From Bordetella parapertussis (GTDB lineage: Bacteria; Pseudomonadota; Gammaproteobacteria; Burkholderiales; Burkholderiaceae_C), in contig CALQBT020000135.1 in the NCBI GenBank assembly GCA_943328885.2, positions 1 to 7,185 of the forward strand: a DNA stretch of 7,185 bases. Reading direction: 5' to 3'. A program made the position numbers and the translations under genes. Positions 1 to 7,185 of this stretch are shown here, one piece after another (position 1 is the stretch's first letter; each line of letters starts with the position of its first letter). The notes beneath the pieces are model-generated. The model was given only the letters and a program-made list of their open reading frames with translations, had not been told where the DNA came from and did not search any database.

Positions 1-84
1 GAGGCCTCGAGCATCGTGGTATTCGTGATCATGGCCATCGTGCTGATGATCCGACCGGCCGGCCTGTTCGGCAAGGAGGCGTGA
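1..84 (+). CDS. livH: Branched-chain amino acid ABC transporter permease, LivH type (C-terminal end only)
   Basis: Only the last 27 codons and the TGA stop are in the window; the 5' part lies to the left. The visible peptide is a hydrophobic helix (roughly VVFVIMAIVLMI) followed by RPAGLFGKEA. The tail RPxGLFG is the usual C-terminus of LivH-type permeases (BPD_transp_2 family), which sit in the inner membrane and form the translocation channel with LivM. The stop codon overlaps the ATG of the next gene by one base (TGATG), the normal arrangement for livH-livM and a sign of translational coupling. The fragment alone cannot fix the substrate; branched-chain amino acids are the default for the family, but related systems import urea, amides or aromatic compounds. 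Confidence 0.85.
   Translation, partial: EASSIVVFVIMAIVLMIRPAGLFGKEA
73..79 (+). promoter_or_regulatory. Shine-Dalgarno sequence for livM
   Basis: AAGGAGG lies within the last codons of livH and ends 4 bases before ATG 84. This is a near-perfect ribosome binding site. It favours ATG 84 over the overlapping in-frame GTG at 81, which would leave only one base of spacing. Confidence 0.7.
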
Positions 85-1052
85 TGGGCGGCGAACTCAG
101 CCACAAGATGACGGCCCGGGCCCGCTGGGCTTGGGGCGCGGTGCTGGCGCTGCTGCTGGCCGCGCCCTTCATCGGGCTGTACCCGGTGTTCATGATGAAG
201 GCGATGTGTTACGCCATCTTCGCCTGCGCCTTCAACCTGCTGCTGGGTTACACCGGACTGCTGTCATTCGGCCACGCGGCTTACCTGGGCGCGGCAGCTT
301 ACGCCACCGGTTGGTTGATTCGCTCGGCCGGTTGGTCGACCGAAATGGGCGTGCTCGCGGGCATGGGCATCGGCGCGCTGCTGGGCTTGGTGGTGGGCCT
401 GATCGCGATCCGGCGCCAGGGCATCTACTTCGCGATGATCACCTTGGCGATGGCGCAGATGATTTACTTCGTCTGCCTGCAAGCGCCGTTCACCGGTGGC
501 GAGGACGGTTTGCAGGGCGTGCCGCGCGGTGCGCTGTTCGGTGGGCTGATCCCGCTCAAGAGTGACGTGTCGCTGTACTACGTGGTGCTGGCCGTGTTTG
601 TCGCGGTGTTCTTGGCCATCATCCGCATCGTGCATTCGCCCTACGGCCAGGTGCTCAAGGCGATCCGCGAGAACGAGCCGCGCGCGATCTCACTGGGCTA
701 CGACGTCGACAAGTACAAGTTGCTCGCTTTCGTGCTGTCGACGGCGATCGCCGGGCTGGCCGGATCGATGAAGACCCTGGTGCTGGGCTTTGCGACGCTG
801 AGTGACGCGCACTGGTCGCTCTCGGGCGAGGTCGTGTTGATGACGTTGCTCGGCGGCATGGGTACCTTCGCCGGCCCGGTGGTCGGTGCGTTCACGATCA
901 TCGGCCTGCAGGACTACCTGGCCGATCGGGTGGGGGCCTGGGTCACGGTGATCATCGGCGCGATCTTCGTGGTCTGCGTGCTGGCCTTTCGCAAAGGCTT
1001 CGTCGGCGAGTTGATCGCCTGGCAGCAGCGGCGCGGCAAGCCGGCCGATTGA
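84..1052 (+). CDS. livM: Branched-chain amino acid ABC transporter permease, LivM type
   Basis: Inner-membrane permease of 322 residues, the usual LivM length, and almost entirely hydrophobic with about eight or more membrane segments. Family marks are visible: an N-terminal helix pair followed by NLLLGYTGLLSFGHAAYLG (residues 51-69), the cytoplasmic loop GQVLKAIRENEPRAISLGY (188-206) that contacts the ATPases, and LLGGMGTFAGPVVGA (255-269). It would work with LivH, two ATPases (LivG, LivF) and a periplasmic binding protein to import branched-chain amino acids or related compounds. The start is ATG 84, chosen for the AAGGAGG 4 bases upstream and the one-base overlap with the livH stop. An in-frame GTG at 81 and an ATG at 108 are less likely alternatives. 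No ATPase gene follows: the next gene, ruvB, is convergent and ends 19 bp away, so livM is the last gene of its operon. The substrate is inferred from family only. Confidence 0.93.
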   Translation: MGGELSHKMTARARWAWGAVLALLLAAPFIGLYPVFMMKAMCYAIFACAFNLLLGYTGLLSFGHAAYLGAAAYATGWLIRSAGWSTEMGVLAGMGIGALLGLVVGLIAIRRQGIYFAMITLAMAQMIYFVCLQAPFTGGEDGLQGVPRGALFGGLIPLKSDVSLYYVVLAVFVAVFLAIIRIVHSPYGQVLKAIRENEPRAISLGYDVDKYKLLAFVLSTAIAGLAGSMKTLVLGFATLSDAHWSLSGEVVLMTLLGGMGTFAGPVVGAFTIIGLQDYLADRVGAWVTVIIGAIFVVCVLAFRKGFVGELIAWQQRRGKPAD

Positions 1053-1070
1053 CCCGTCGATCCAGGCGGG
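1053..1070 (+). terminator. Weak hairpin between convergent livM and ruvB
   Basis: Directly after the livM stop, CCCGTC (1053-1058) can pair with GGCGGG (1065-1070) around a 6-base loop, with one G-U wobble in plus-strand RNA. The same element carries a C-A mismatch in minus-strand RNA, so it suits livM better than ruvB. There is no T-run after it, so it is not a canonical intrinsic terminator. A second GC-rich inverted repeat (GCCGCC 1087-1092 with GGCGGC 1103-1108) lies just beyond, inside the ruvB tail. Function is inferred from position only. Confidence 0.22.
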
Positions 1071-1071
1071 C

Positions 1072-2133
<1,062 letters not shown>

Positions 2134-2176
2134 ACAGCTTATTGTCCACCCACCGGCAAGCCCAACCCCTCGGTCC

Positions 2177-2752
2177 CTATCGGGACAGCGACTTCAGCGC
2201 CAGCTTGATGCCGTCGCTCACGCCGACATCAGGCGGCAGGGCCTTCAGCGCGGCAGCGGCGTCGCGCTCGCTATAGCCTAGCGCGACCAGCGCTTGCAGG
2301 ATGTCGGTCTGGGCTTCGCTGACCACCGAGGTGCTGGCCGAGCCGAGATCGGGTCCCAGCTTGCCCTTGAGTTCCAGCAGCAAGCGTTCGGCGGTCTTCT
2401 TGCCGATGCCCGGCACCTTGACCAAACGGCCGACCTGTTGCTGCGTCACGGCCTGGGTCAGCTCGGCCACGCTCAGGCCTGACAACACGCCCAGCGCCAT
2501 GCGCGGCCCTACCCCCGAGATCTTGATCAACTGGCGGAAAGTCGCGCGCTCGCCGGCGGTCAGAAAACCGAACAGCAGCAGCGCATCCTCTCGCACGACG
2601 AAATGCGTCAGCAGCGTGGTGCGCTCGCCCAGCGCCGGCAGGTTGAAGAAGCTGCTCATCGGCACATCGACCTCGTAGCCGACGCCGCTGACATCGATGA
2701 GCACTTGCGGGGGCGACTTTTCCGCCAGGATGCCTGTGAGTCGTCCGATCAT
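2177..2752 (-). CDS. ruvA: Holliday junction DNA-binding subunit RuvA
   Basis: RuvA of 191 residues, close to the usual length near 200. It binds four-way junctions as a tetramer and loads RuvB. Domain I is an OB fold (about 1-64) starting with the canonical MIGRLTG and carrying the acidic pin residues E55 and D56 in [11 protein letters not shown]. Domain II holds two helix-hairpin-helix motifs, [10 protein letters not shown] (78-87) and [12 protein letters not shown] (113-124). A linker (about 131-147) leads to the RuvB-binding domain III (about 148-191) with [19 protein letters not shown] 2752 has no visible Shine-Dalgarno; a TATAAT-like GATAAT (2766-2761) sits 8 bases upstream. No LexA box lies in the 58 bp in front of it. 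The TAG stop is spanned by a small 5-bp hairpin, GTCCC/GGGAC at 2173-2186. ruvB follows after 43 bp. ruvC, often upstream in other bacteria, is replaced here by a two-component pair. Confidence 0.98.
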   Translation of the reverse strand: MIGRLTGILAEKSPPQVLIDVSGVGYEVDVPMSSFFNLPALGERTTLLTHFVVREDALLLFGFLTAGERATFRQLIKISGVGPRMALGVLSGLSVAELTQAVTQQQVGRLVKVPGIGKKTAERLLLELKGKLGPDLGSASTSVVSEAQTDILQALVALGYSERDAAAALKALPPDVGVSDGIKLALKSLSR

Positions 2753-2782
2753 GGACGTTGATTATCGCGGCAGGCGCGACGC

Positions 2783-2810
2783 AGCCGCGCTGCGCCGCCA
2801 GGGCGCGGCT
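2783..2810 (-). terminator. GC-rich hairpin after the response regulator gene (possible terminator or processing site)
   Basis: An 8-bp perfect inverted repeat, AGCCGCGC (2783-2790) and GCGCGGCT (2803-2810), with a 12-base loop starts at the base after the response regulator stop. It lies in the 58-bp gap before ruvA. The stem is stable, but no T-run follows on the minus strand, so it fits a weak or Rho-assisted terminator, a pause site, or an mRNA end-stabilising stem. If it does stop transcription, ruvA needs its own promoter in the remaining 30 bp. Confidence 0.35.
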
Positions 2811-3458
2811 TCAACGCCGGAACAATCCCAGCCGCTGCGCCTCGAGCGCCGCTTCGGCGCGCGAGCTGACATTGAGCTTGCGGTAGATCTGCTTGACATA
2901 GTCGGCGATCGTGTGCCGTGACAAGCCGAGCTGAACGCCGATCTCGGGCAAGGTGTAGCCCTTGGCCACCCGCAGCAGCACCTCTCTCTCTCGCTCGGTG
3001 AGCGAAACCACAGGCAGGTTGTCGGTCTGTGGCTTGGCCATGCTGGCAAAGTACTTGATCAGCTTGCGCGCGATCGATGGCGACAGCGGCGGCTCGCCCT
3101 GGGCGATGCGCTGCAACTGCTCGGTGATCAGCTCGCGCGGCTGCTCTTTCAGGATGTAGCCGTAGGCGCCGGCCTGCAGTGCCGGGAACAGATGCTCATC
3201 GTCGTCGTGAATCGTGACGACGACCGACAGCGCCTCGGGTTGCAACTCGCGCAGCCTGGCCACCACTTCGGTGCCATCGCCGTCGGGCAGGCCGAGATCG
3301 CACAGCGCGAGGTCGAAACGCAGGGTCTGCACCTGTCGCATCGCATCCTGAACCCGCGAGCACTCGGTGATGTGCGCCTCGGGAAACACCTGCAACACCA
3401 AAATCTTGAGCCAGGTGCGTATTTCTGGCAAATCTTCGACCAGCAGGATCTTGTTCAT
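2811..3458 (-). CDS. Two-component response regulator, NarL/FixJ (LuxR-type HTH) family
   Basis: A 215-residue DNA-binding regulator, the usual length for the family. The N-terminal receiver (about 1-120) has the acidic pair in VED (E8, D9), the phospho-acceptor D54 in LCDLGLPDGDG, the switch threonine T82 in VVVTIHDDD and the conserved K104 in YILKE. A linker leads to a LuxR-type helix-turn-helix (about 152-213) with LTEREREVLLRVAKGYTLPEIG, LSRHTIADYVKQIYRKLNV and a SRAEAALEAQRLGL tail. All key residues are intact, so phosphorylation-dependent activation by the adjacent kinase is expected. The start at 3458 is the first possible one, because an in-frame TAG directly precedes the ATG; MNKILLVEDL is a standard receiver opening. 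No Shine-Dalgarno is visible (upstream bases are CCGCCTCCCTAG). The 54-bp gap from the kinase stop suggests coexpression. Target genes and signal are unknown; ruvAB next door is not an established target. Confidence 0.94.
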   Translation of the reverse strand: MNKILLVEDLPEIRTWLKILVLQVFPEAHITECSRVQDAMRQVQTLRFDLALCDLGLPDGDGTEVVARLRELQPEALSVVVTIHDDDEHLFPALQAGAYGYILKEQPRELITEQLQRIAQGEPPLSPSIARKLIKYFASMAKPQTDNLPVVSLTEREREVLLRVAKGYTLPEIGVQLGLSRHTIADYVKQIYRKLNVSSRAEAALEAQRLGLFRR

Positions 3459-3512
3459 CTAGGGAGGCGGTTGGCGCCAAAAACGGCGTCATTTCATGCT
3501 AGCAGGGACCTA

Positions 3513-5366
3513 TCACGCTGCGGTGTGGGCTTGCAGAGGCAGCGTGAGGCGTATCACGGTTCCATAGCCTGGACCCGATTCGACCAGGCATTGACCTTGC
3601 AGTTGCTTGGCGCGTCCCTTCATGCTGGCCATGCCATGACCCTTGTCGAGCCGGCTTTCCGGCCCGCCGGGAATGCCTTTGCCGTTGTCTTGGATCACCA
3701 ACTGGAAGTCACCGCTGGCGATCAGGCAGCGCACGCTGCACTGTGAGGCGTCGCTGTGCTTGATGATGTTGCTGACGGCTTCGCGCAGGATTCGCGTGGT
3801 CTGCACAAAAGCGCGAGCGGACAGGGTTGGCGACAGATCTTCGTCCCCCGGCGAACTCCACAGGCCTTCGACACCAGACTGCATCAGCCTGGAAATCACT
3901 TCTGCACGCCAGTCAGCGATCGCATCGACCAGTTTGACAGGTTTGCCTGAAATACCTCTGACCGACAGTCGCATCTCTTCCAAAGCCTCGCGCGCGAGCC
4001 CGCTGATGCGCTCGCTGTCGCTGGTATGGACGATGGTCAGCAGTTTGGCACCCAGGTCGTCGTGCAGGTCGGCTGCGATGCGCTTGCGCTCGCGGTCGGT
4101 CACTTGTTCGACCTTGAGCTCGGACAGTTGGGTGAAGTTGAGCTCGATCTGCCTGGTGGCCTCGCGAACGCGCAGGGCGAGCTCGGCGCGGTTCTGTTCG
4201 ACACTCTGGAAAGCTCGCCCGTATTGCTGCACCAGCCGCAGCCCGAGCGCCAGAAAGCCCAGGGCGGGCGCCAAGGCCGCGACATCAGCGATGCATGCAT
4301 CGAGCGCCAGCGCATGGGCAGCGTGGCCCAGGCTCAGCGCCAGTGACAGCAGACCGAGCAGGGCGACCATCGGCCAGAACTGCCGGCTTTGCTGACGCCA
4401 GGCCTGGACCAGGTAGAAGCCAGATGCCACGGCGATCTGGGCGCCCAGCAGCACTGACCACAGCCCGCACGCCTGGTACAGATTGGTCGGGCCTGCGGCT
4501 AGCAAGGACGCCGGCATCAGCAGGCATTGGGCCGGCAGCGCCCGGTCGAGCCACGGCTGCCTGCGTCCTGCATAGCGCATCAGGAATTGCACCGCCGCCA
4601 GCGTGAGCAAGCCCATCAAAGAGGCCAAGGCGAGCTCGATGTCGCCATTGTCGAACGGCAGATCCGAGGCCCACCGCCGCGCCAGCAGCAGCGACCAACC
4701 CATCATCAGCGCGCCGAAATAGGCCAGGTAGCTTTGTGCCCGGTTGAACCAGCCCAGCACGAACATGAAACTGCCCATCAGCAGCAAGGCGCCGCTCAGC
4801 ACCTCGGGCAAGCGGATCGCCAACAGCAAGCGGCGTGCGTGCTGGGCTGCCACCAAGTCGTAGGGGCCGAAGGCCACGGCAGACAGTCCACCCGCTCTTT
4901 GGCGCGAGCTCAAGACCTCGACCGGATATCCCTTGACCCGAAAATCAAGCGTGTTGTGGTCTGCGTCGAGCAGCGCCGCGGGCACGGGCACCAATTGCGG
5001 TCGGTCGCAGTTGTGTGTGACTGGCTCTTCGAAATGGCCGCCATCGTGGATCAGACGGCCGTTCAAGCGCAGTTGCATGACGCTGCAGGCACGCTCCACA
5101 TACAGGCCGTAGAGCGTGTTGTCTGGTGCCGCGCCGGTCTGGGTCGGTGTCAGCATCAGCCGGTACCACAGCACGCCGCTGCGGCCAGAGCCGTTGGCGG
5201 CCCAGTCGTCGGGCAGCGTTAGCGCGCTGGCGCTTTGCCAGATGGGCGGCGCACCCGGGGTCTCGGCGACAACGACAGCGCTGCTCAGCCACTGCACCTG
5301 TGCTGGCGCTGGCAGCGCCAGCAGCCCCCACCAGCAGGCCCAGCACCACCCACTCGCCAGCCGCAT
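3513..5366 (-). CDS. Membrane sensor histidine kinase, HisKA_3/NarX-like transmitter with 7TM-type sensor
   Basis: From ATG 5366 the protein has 617 residues. Residues 1-22 look like a signal peptide (MRLASGWCWACWWGLLALPA, then PAQ). About 24-178 is a predicted periplasmic domain with beta-rich, carbohydrate-binding-like character (VLWYRLML, YGLYVERACSVMQLRLNGRLI) and two cysteines, C94 and C120, that could form a disulfide. About seven hydrophobic segments follow between 183 and 378, recalling the 7TMR-DISM arrangement. After a coiled-coil-like linker (384-428) come the HisKA_3 box ERKRIAADLHDDLGAKLL, with phosphorylatable H435, and an HATPase_c domain: N-box REAVSNIIKHSDAS (N533), DNGKGIPGG (560-568), GHGMASMKGRA (577-587) and GPGYGT (598-603). 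The frame stays open far upstream, but that extension is antisense to phoH. ATG 5429 would add 21 residues; 5366 is preferred for its signal peptide and the room it leaves for promoters. Shine-Dalgarno is weak. The signal sensed is unknown. Partner: the regulator 54 bp downstream. Confidence 0.9.
   Translation of the reverse strand: MRLASGWCWACWWGLLALPAPAQVQWLSSAVVVAETPGAPPIWQSASALTLPDDWAANGSGRSGVLWYRLMLTPTQTGAAPDNTLYGLYVERACSVMQLRLNGRLIHDGGHFEEPVTHNCDRPQLVPVPAALLDADHNTLDFRVKGYPVEVLSSRQRAGGLSAVAFGPYDLVAAQHARRLLLAIRLPEVLSGALLLMGSFMFVLGWFNRAQSYLAYFGALMMGWSLLLARRWASDLPFDNGDIELALASLMGLLTLAAVQFLMRYAGRRQPWLDRALPAQCLLMPASLLAAGPTNLYQACGLWSVLLGAQIAVASGFYLVQAWRQQSRQFWPMVALLGLLSLALSLGHAAHALALDACIADVAALAPALGFLALGLRLVQQYGRAFQSVEQNRAELALRVREATRQIELNFTQLSELKVEQVTDRERKRIAADLHDDLGAKLLTIVHTSDSERISGLAREALEEMRLSVRGISGKPVKLVDAIADWRAEVISRLMQSGVEGLWSSPGDEDLSPTLSARAFVQTTRILREAVSNIIKHSDASQCSVRCLIASGDFQLVIQDNGKGIPGGPESRLDKGHGMASMKGRAKQLQGQCLVESGPGYGTVIRLTLPLQAHTAA
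5301..5323. repeat. 10-bp perfect inverted repeat with 3-base loop in the kinase signal-peptide codons
   Basis: TGCTGGCGCT (5301-5310) and AGCGCCAGCA (5314-5323) are exact reverse complements around GGC. In kinase mRNA this is a very stable hairpin about 44-66 bases after the A of the start codon. It encodes the Leu-Ala-Leu-Pro-Ala-Pro-Ala stretch before the predicted signal peptidase site. No T-run follows. It may slow translation or be a by-product of GC-rich Ala/Pro/Leu codons. Confidence 0.6.
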
Positions 5367-5513
5367 GGCCCTGAAGAAGCCGCCTTGCTGCAGGCGTGCA
5401 GCGCGGCTGATCTGACGGGGCGTGAGCATCTGATGGGATTGTCGATGTACAGGCCTTTGGCGTTCGTCGCAGAATCCACGGTTTGTTCCTTCTTGTTGCC
5501 TGCGCTGCCCTTC
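5367..5513. promoter_or_regulatory. Divergent intergenic region between the histidine kinase and phoH
   Basis: These 147 bp separate two divergent transcription units and must hold promoters for both if the chosen starts are right. No sigma-70 hexamer pair convincing enough to place was found on either strand, and no clear LexA, PhoB or sigma-32 site was seen. The plus strand just before phoH is pyrimidine-rich and lacks a Shine-Dalgarno. On the minus strand AAGGA (5491-5487) sits 7 bases before a GTG at 5479, which opens a 64-codon frame overlapping the kinase start. Confidence 0.45.
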
Positions 5514-6485
5514 GTGATCCTTCGCCACAGCTTTGAACCGACCGACAACACCCGCTTGGCCCACCTGAGCGGTGCCTTCGATGAACATCTGCGCGCGATC
5601 GAGGCGGCGCTGTCGGTGCGCATCGGTCGCCGTGGGGGGGTCTTTCGGGTCGAGGGCGGCCGCTTCGATGCCGCGCGCGCGCTGGCCTTGCTGCAATCGC
5701 TGTACGAGCGCGCGGCCCGCCCGATTCCGGCCGATGTGCTGCAACTTGCACTGTTGGAGTCGCGCGCGGCAGCCGAGCAGCCCGGCCCGGCGCTGCCACC
5801 GGGTGCCGAGGCCATCAGCCTGCACACCAGGCGCAGCGACCTGCGGGGTCGAACACCCAACCAGGTGCAGTATCTGCACAACATCCTGAGCCATGACATC
5901 ACGCTGGGCATTGGGCCTGCGGGCACGGGCAAGACATTTCTGGCGGTGGCCTGCGCGGTCGATGCGCTCGAGCGCAGCAGTGTGCAGCGCATCGTGCTGA
6001 CCCGACCGGCGGTGGAAGCCGGCGAGCGCCTGGGCTTTCTGCCGGGCGACCTGGCGCAAAAGGTCGATCCTTACCTGCGACCGCTCTACGATGCGCTTTA
6101 CGATCTGATGGGTTTCGATCGCGTCACGGTGGCATTCGAAAAAGGCTTGCTCGAGGTCGCGCCGCTGGCGTTCATGCGTGGGCGAACCCTCAACCATTCG
6201 TTTGTGATCCTGGACGAAGCGCAGAACACCACGCCCGAGCAGATGAAGATGTTCCTGACCCGCATCGGCTTTGGTTCGCGCGCAGTGGTCACCGGCGACG
6301 TCAGCCAGGTCGATTTGCCACGAGGGGCTGCCAACGGCCTGGTCGACGCGGCCCGCGTGCTCGCCGGCGTGCCCGGCATCGCTTTCTCGCGTTTCAGCTC
6401 TGCCGACGTCGTTCGGCACCCGTTGGTCGCTCGGATCGTTGAGGCCTACGACGCGGCCAAGGGGTCTGGGGAGTCGACGCCATGA
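5514..6485 (+). CDS. phoH: PhoH-like ATPase (YbeZ/PhoL)
   Basis: Cytoplasmic P-loop ATPase of the PhoH family, a likely RNA helicase-like partner of YbeY in rRNA processing and ribosome maturation. From GTG 5514 it has 323 residues, within the family range (E. coli YbeZ is near 350). An N-terminal KH-like region (about 1-70; [22 protein letters not shown]) precedes the PhoH domain. Key motifs are TPNQVQYL (114-121), Walker A GPAGTGKT (134-141), [29 protein letters not shown] (163-191) and Walker [11 protein letters not shown] (231-240, D234/E235), then [12 protein letters not shown] (258-269). GTG 5514 gives the family-like opening [18 protein letters not shown] but has no Shine-Dalgarno. In-frame ATGs at 5433 and 5445 would add about 27 and 23 residues that do not look like the family. 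A run of seven Gs (5634-5640) lies in codons 40-43. The gene overlaps ybeY by ATGA; miaB, often upstream in relatives, is absent here. Confidence 0.95.
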   Translation: MILRHSFEPTDNTRLAHLSGAFDEHLRAIEAALSVRIGRRGGVFRVEGGRFDAARALALLQSLYERAARPIPADVLQLALLESRAAAEQPGPALPPGAEAISLHTRRSDLRGRTPNQVQYLHNILSHDITLGIGPAGTGKTFLAVACAVDALERSSVQRIVLTRPAVEAGERLGFLPGDLAQKVDPYLRPLYDALYDLMGFDRVTVAFEKGLLEVAPLAFMRGRTLNHSFVILDEAQNTTPEQMKMFLTRIGFGSRAVVTGDVSQVDLPRGAANGLVDAARVLAGVPGIAFSRFSSADVVRHPLVARIVEAYDAAKGSGESTP

Positions 6486-6934
6486 GCCGTATCGTCAAGC
6501 CCGAGTTGACGCTGTCGCTGCAGTTCGCCGACGCTCGCCACCGCGCTGCGCTGCCGCGGCACCGGGTGCTGCGCTGGCTGCGCTCGGCGCTGGCCTTGCC
6601 CGCCGAGATCACCGTTCGCCTCGTCGGTGACGCCGAGGGTAAGGCGCTGAACCGTGATTTCCGTGGCAAGGACTACGCCACCAACGTTCTGACCTTCGAT
6701 TACGAGCACGCGCCTGTGGTGCTGGCCGATTTGGTGCTCGCACCCGGTGTGGTCGAGCGTGAAGCCGCCGATCTGGGGATCGCGGTTGCCGATCACTATG
6801 CCCACTTGCTGGTGCACGGTGCGCTGCATGCCCAGGGCTACGACCACGAGGCCGATGACGAGGCCGCGGCGATGCAGGCGCGCGAGACCGAGATCCTGCT
6901 CGGCCTGGGACTGGCCGATCCTTACCGGCGCTGA
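6482..6934 (+). CDS. ybeY: Endoribonuclease YbeY, rRNA maturation factor
   Basis: A 150-residue UPF0054-family protein, the usual length. YbeY is a metal-dependent single-strand endoribonuclease needed for 16S rRNA 3'-end maturation and 70S ribosome quality control. The zinc site HGALHAQGYDH is intact (H112, H116, H122), as is the upstream RGKDYATNVLTF stretch (61-72) with the conserved arginine R61. DLVLAPGVVEREA (83-95) replaces the more common DI-hydrophobic version of this strand. The start is ATG 6482, supported by GGGGAG at 6468-6473 with 8-base spacing and by the ATGA overlap with phoH, which indicates coupled translation and a shared mRNA. Downstream genes that often follow in this group (a CBS-domain transporter-associated protein or lnt) are not here; hemB is convergent and begins 6 bp after the stop. 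Confidence 0.97.
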   Translation: MSRIVKPELTLSLQFADARHRAALPRHRVLRWLRSALALPAEITVRLVGDAEGKALNRDFRGKDYATNVLTFDYEHAPVVLADLVLAPGVVEREAADLGIAVADHYAHLLVHGALHAQGYDHEADDEAAAMQARETEILLGLGLADPYRR

Positions 6935-6940
6935 GCGGCT

Positions 6941-7185
<245 letters not shown>

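Noticed and set aside
2173..2186. Hairpin GTCCC-TATC-GGGAC across the ruvA stop
   Set aside because: A 5-bp stem with no T-run is common by chance. It is noted in the ruvA entry but not called as a terminator.
2753..2810. LexA box in front of ruvA, as in E. coli
   Set aside because: I searched for CTGT-N8-ACAG in this gap by eye and found none; the only box is at ruvB.
3471..3480. 10-bp palindrome TTGGCGCCAA in the kinase-regulator gap
   Set aside because: It could be an operator for the regulator, but several 10-bp palindromes are expected in 7 kb by chance and no second half-site or repeat is nearby.
4289..4302. 14-bp perfect palindrome CGATGCATGCATCG
   Set aside because: It is inside the kinase coding sequence for the last membrane segment (Leu-Asp-Ala-Cys-Ile-Ala). 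One such palindrome per window is roughly what chance gives, and no second copy was found.
5367..6419. N-terminal extension of the histidine kinase frame to about 968 residues
   Set aside because: The minus-strand frame stays open through the antisense of phoH. The extension is Arg/Gln/His-rich without domains and has the character of antisense of a high-GC gene. The kinase proper starts with a signal peptide at 5366.

Overview
The window is high-GC DNA (clearly above 60% by eye) with dense, short-spaced genes. The RuvB N-terminus (MGIQTDDF...), the phoH-ybeY pair and the style of the LivM and HemB proteins point to a betaproteobacterium, most likely of the order Burkholderiales (Leptothrix/Rubrivivax-like). 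That placement is an inference from family resemblance. No mobile element, tRNA, rRNA or CRISPR array was seen. Most of the window is core chromosome.

Layout, left to right. (1) Positions 1-1052, plus strand: the end of a LivH-type permease overlapping a complete LivM-type permease, the two membrane subunits of a branched-chain amino acid ABC importer. The operon ends here, so its ATPases and binding protein must lie upstream, outside the window, or elsewhere. (2) Positions 1072-5366, minus strand, transcribed right to left: a membrane sensor histidine kinase, its NarL/FixJ-type response regulator, ruvA and ruvB. Gaps are 54, 58 and 43 bp, so cotranscription is possible but not shown. RuvAB is the Holliday-junction branch-migration motor; no ruvC is present. 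(3) Positions 5367-5513: a divergent intergenic region. (4) Positions 5514-6934, plus strand: phoH (ybeZ) and ybeY, overlapping by ATGA, a ribosome/RNA maturation pair. (5) Positions 6941-7185, minus strand: the 3' end of hemB (porphobilinogen synthase), convergent with ybeY.

The most notable signal is a perfectly symmetric SOS (LexA) box, CTGTATGCCCATACAG at 2122-2137. It lies inside ruvAB and covers the ruvB start codon instead of sitting in front of ruvA. Neither ruv gene has a clear Shine-Dalgarno sequence. The kinase/regulator pair is the least characterised part: the sensor has a signal peptide, a periplasmic domain with two cysteines, about seven membrane segments, and a HisKA_3 H-box without the usual phosphatase glutamine. 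I found no convincing wholly new system. The findings concern regulation of ruvB, the uncharacterised two-component pair, and start-site and leader questions around the divergent region.
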